The notes under the pieces: model-generated | What the model was told of the DNA's origin: nothing | Databases searched by the model: none | Seen by the model: the letters and a program-made list of their open reading frames with translations, nothing else | Translations under genes and position numbers: made by a program | In this document: piece after piece, positions 7,215-7,498 of the stretch | Position numbering within the stretch: position 1 is the stretch's first letter | Layout: every line of letters starts with the position of its first letter | Assembly: GCA_964613745.1 (NCBI GenBank) | Contig: CAZTJA010000130.1 | Coordinates: forward strand, 1-7,498 | DNA from: CAZTJA01 sp964613745 | GTDB lineage: Bacteria > Desulfobacterota > Desulfomonilia > Desulfomonilales > Desulfomonilaceae | Direction: 5' to 3' | DNA length: 7,498 nucleotides

Positions 7215-7223
7215 ATTGTATCA
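7215..7223 (-). promoter_or_regulatory. Possible extended -10 promoter element for the kinase-phosphodiesterase gene
   Basis: The minus strand reads TGATACAAT (7223-7215), a TG-N-TACAAT extended -10 with 5 of 6 matches in the hexamer. No good -35 lies at 17-18 nt, which is tolerable for extended -10 promoters. A start near 7208 would give a leader of about 245-265 nt. This is a motif match only. Confidence 0.3.
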
Positions 7224-7376
7224 TTTTTGCGGTTCATTTACATGAATAATCTGTTGTACGAGTGAAGAGCTTTCCTGGAGCAGGGTTTTAACCGACGGTT
7301 CGAGGGAGTGTTGAGCTGAAGAAGTACGTTTTCAGATGAAAAAATTTGAATGAGTACCGAATTGCTGAGCTTTGTG

Positions 7377-7406
7377 TTGACATCCCGGGTTTTTGTGTAA
7401 TACAAT
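7377..7406 (+). promoter_or_regulatory. Sigma70-type promoter of tRNA-Pro
   Basis: A perfect -35 hexamer TTGACA (7377-7382) and a TACAAT -10 (7401-7406, 5 of 6) are separated by 18 nt. Transcription should start near 7412-7414, a few bases before the tRNA. The strength fits a stable-RNA gene. A GC-rich CCCGGG lies within the spacer. Confidence 0.85.
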
Positions 7407-7420
7407 CTTTAGGTTCCGGT

Positions 7421-7497
7421 CGGGGCGTAGCGCAGTCTGGTAGCGTACCTGAATGGGGTTCAGGTGGTCGCTGGTTCAAATCCAGTCGCCCCGACCA
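7421..7497 (+). tRNA. tRNA-Pro, anticodon GGG, with encoded CCA
   Basis: A full cloverleaf is visible. The acceptor arms CGGGGCG (7421-7427) and CGCCCCG (7487-7493) pair fully, including the C1-G72 pair typical of bacterial tRNA-Pro. The anticodon stem is CCTGA/TCAGG (7448-7452, 7460-7464), with loop ATGGGGT and anticodon GGG at 7455-7457. The T arm is CTGG-TTCAAAT-CCAG. The discriminator base is A (7494), followed by CCA encoded at 7495-7497. The anticodon reads CCC and, by wobble, CCT proline codons. The window ends one base after the CCA, so any terminator or downstream tRNA is out of view. Confidence 0.97.
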
Positions 7498-7498
7498 C

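Larger units (their letters stand above)
6964..7376. other. Non-coding stretch between the kinase-phosphodiesterase gene and the tRNA promoter; possible long leader
   Basis: I see no credible gene here. A 68-codon open frame at 7043-7249 on the plus strand has no ribosome site and no familiar features. Reading toward the minus-strand fusion gene, there is a possible extended -10 at 7223-7215. After it come three inverted repeats: 7108-7131 (6-bp arms), 7039-7055 (5-bp arms) and 6968-7002 (8-bp arms). On the plus strand the only other item is an 11-bp near-palindrome, AACCGACGGTT, at 7290-7300. Confidence 0.5.

Noticed and set aside
7043..7249. 68-codon plus-strand open frame
   Set aside because: No ribosome site, no recognisable composition or motif, and it overlaps the putative leader of the opposite-strand gene.
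7288..7479. 63-codon minus-strand open frame
   Set aside because: It runs antisense through the tRNA-Pro gene and its promoter, so it is almost certainly not coding.
7421..7498. tRNA-Pro as an integration (att) site for a mobile element
   Set aside because: The window ends at the tRNA 3' end and shows no integrase or repeated tRNA fragment, so nothing supports it.

Overview
The window looks like chromosomal DNA from a Gram-negative bacterium with moderate GC content. The main support is hldE, which makes the ADP-heptose used in lipopolysaccharide cores, and an inner-membrane protein with a predicted periplasmic domain. The ThiD-ThiN fusion, the style of HldE and the AP-superfamily phosphodiesterase would fit a deltaproteobacterium (Desulfobacterota, perhaps a sulfate reducer). 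That placement is a family-level impression from memory, not a database result. There is no sign of phage, an insertion sequence, a CRISPR array or a plasmid.

Layout from left to right. (1) Positions 1-1199, minus strand: a thiamine-pathway fusion, ThiD (HMP/HMP-P kinase) plus ThiN (thiamine-phosphate synthase). It is cut by the left edge of the window. Just upstream is a good sigma70-type promoter, and I see no TPP riboswitch. (2) Positions 1358-3073, minus strand: a 571-residue protein with two membrane segments enclosing a Cache-like periplasmic domain. A roughly 275-residue, very acidic cytoplasmic tail follows, with no recognisable output domain. (3) Positions 3074-3396: a divergent promoter region. 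(4) hldE on the plus strand to 4839, most likely starting at a TTG with a strong Shine-Dalgarno sequence. (5) Convergent to hldE, with only 6 bp between the stop codons, 4846-6963 on the minus strand: a 705-residue fusion of an APS-kinase (CysC)-like domain to a type I phosphodiesterase/nucleotide pyrophosphatase domain. (6) Positions 6964-7376: a non-coding stretch that may be a long, structured leader for the fusion gene. (7) A textbook promoter and tRNA-Pro(GGG) at 7421-7497, ending one base before the window does.

The genes do not form one operon; strands alternate and each unit seems to have its own promoter. HldE and the CysC-phosphodiesterase fusion both work on adenylylated or phosphorylated intermediates and could both serve surface-glycan decoration, but that link is inference. 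The two least explained items are the kinase-phosphodiesterase fusion and the membrane sensor with an acidic tail.
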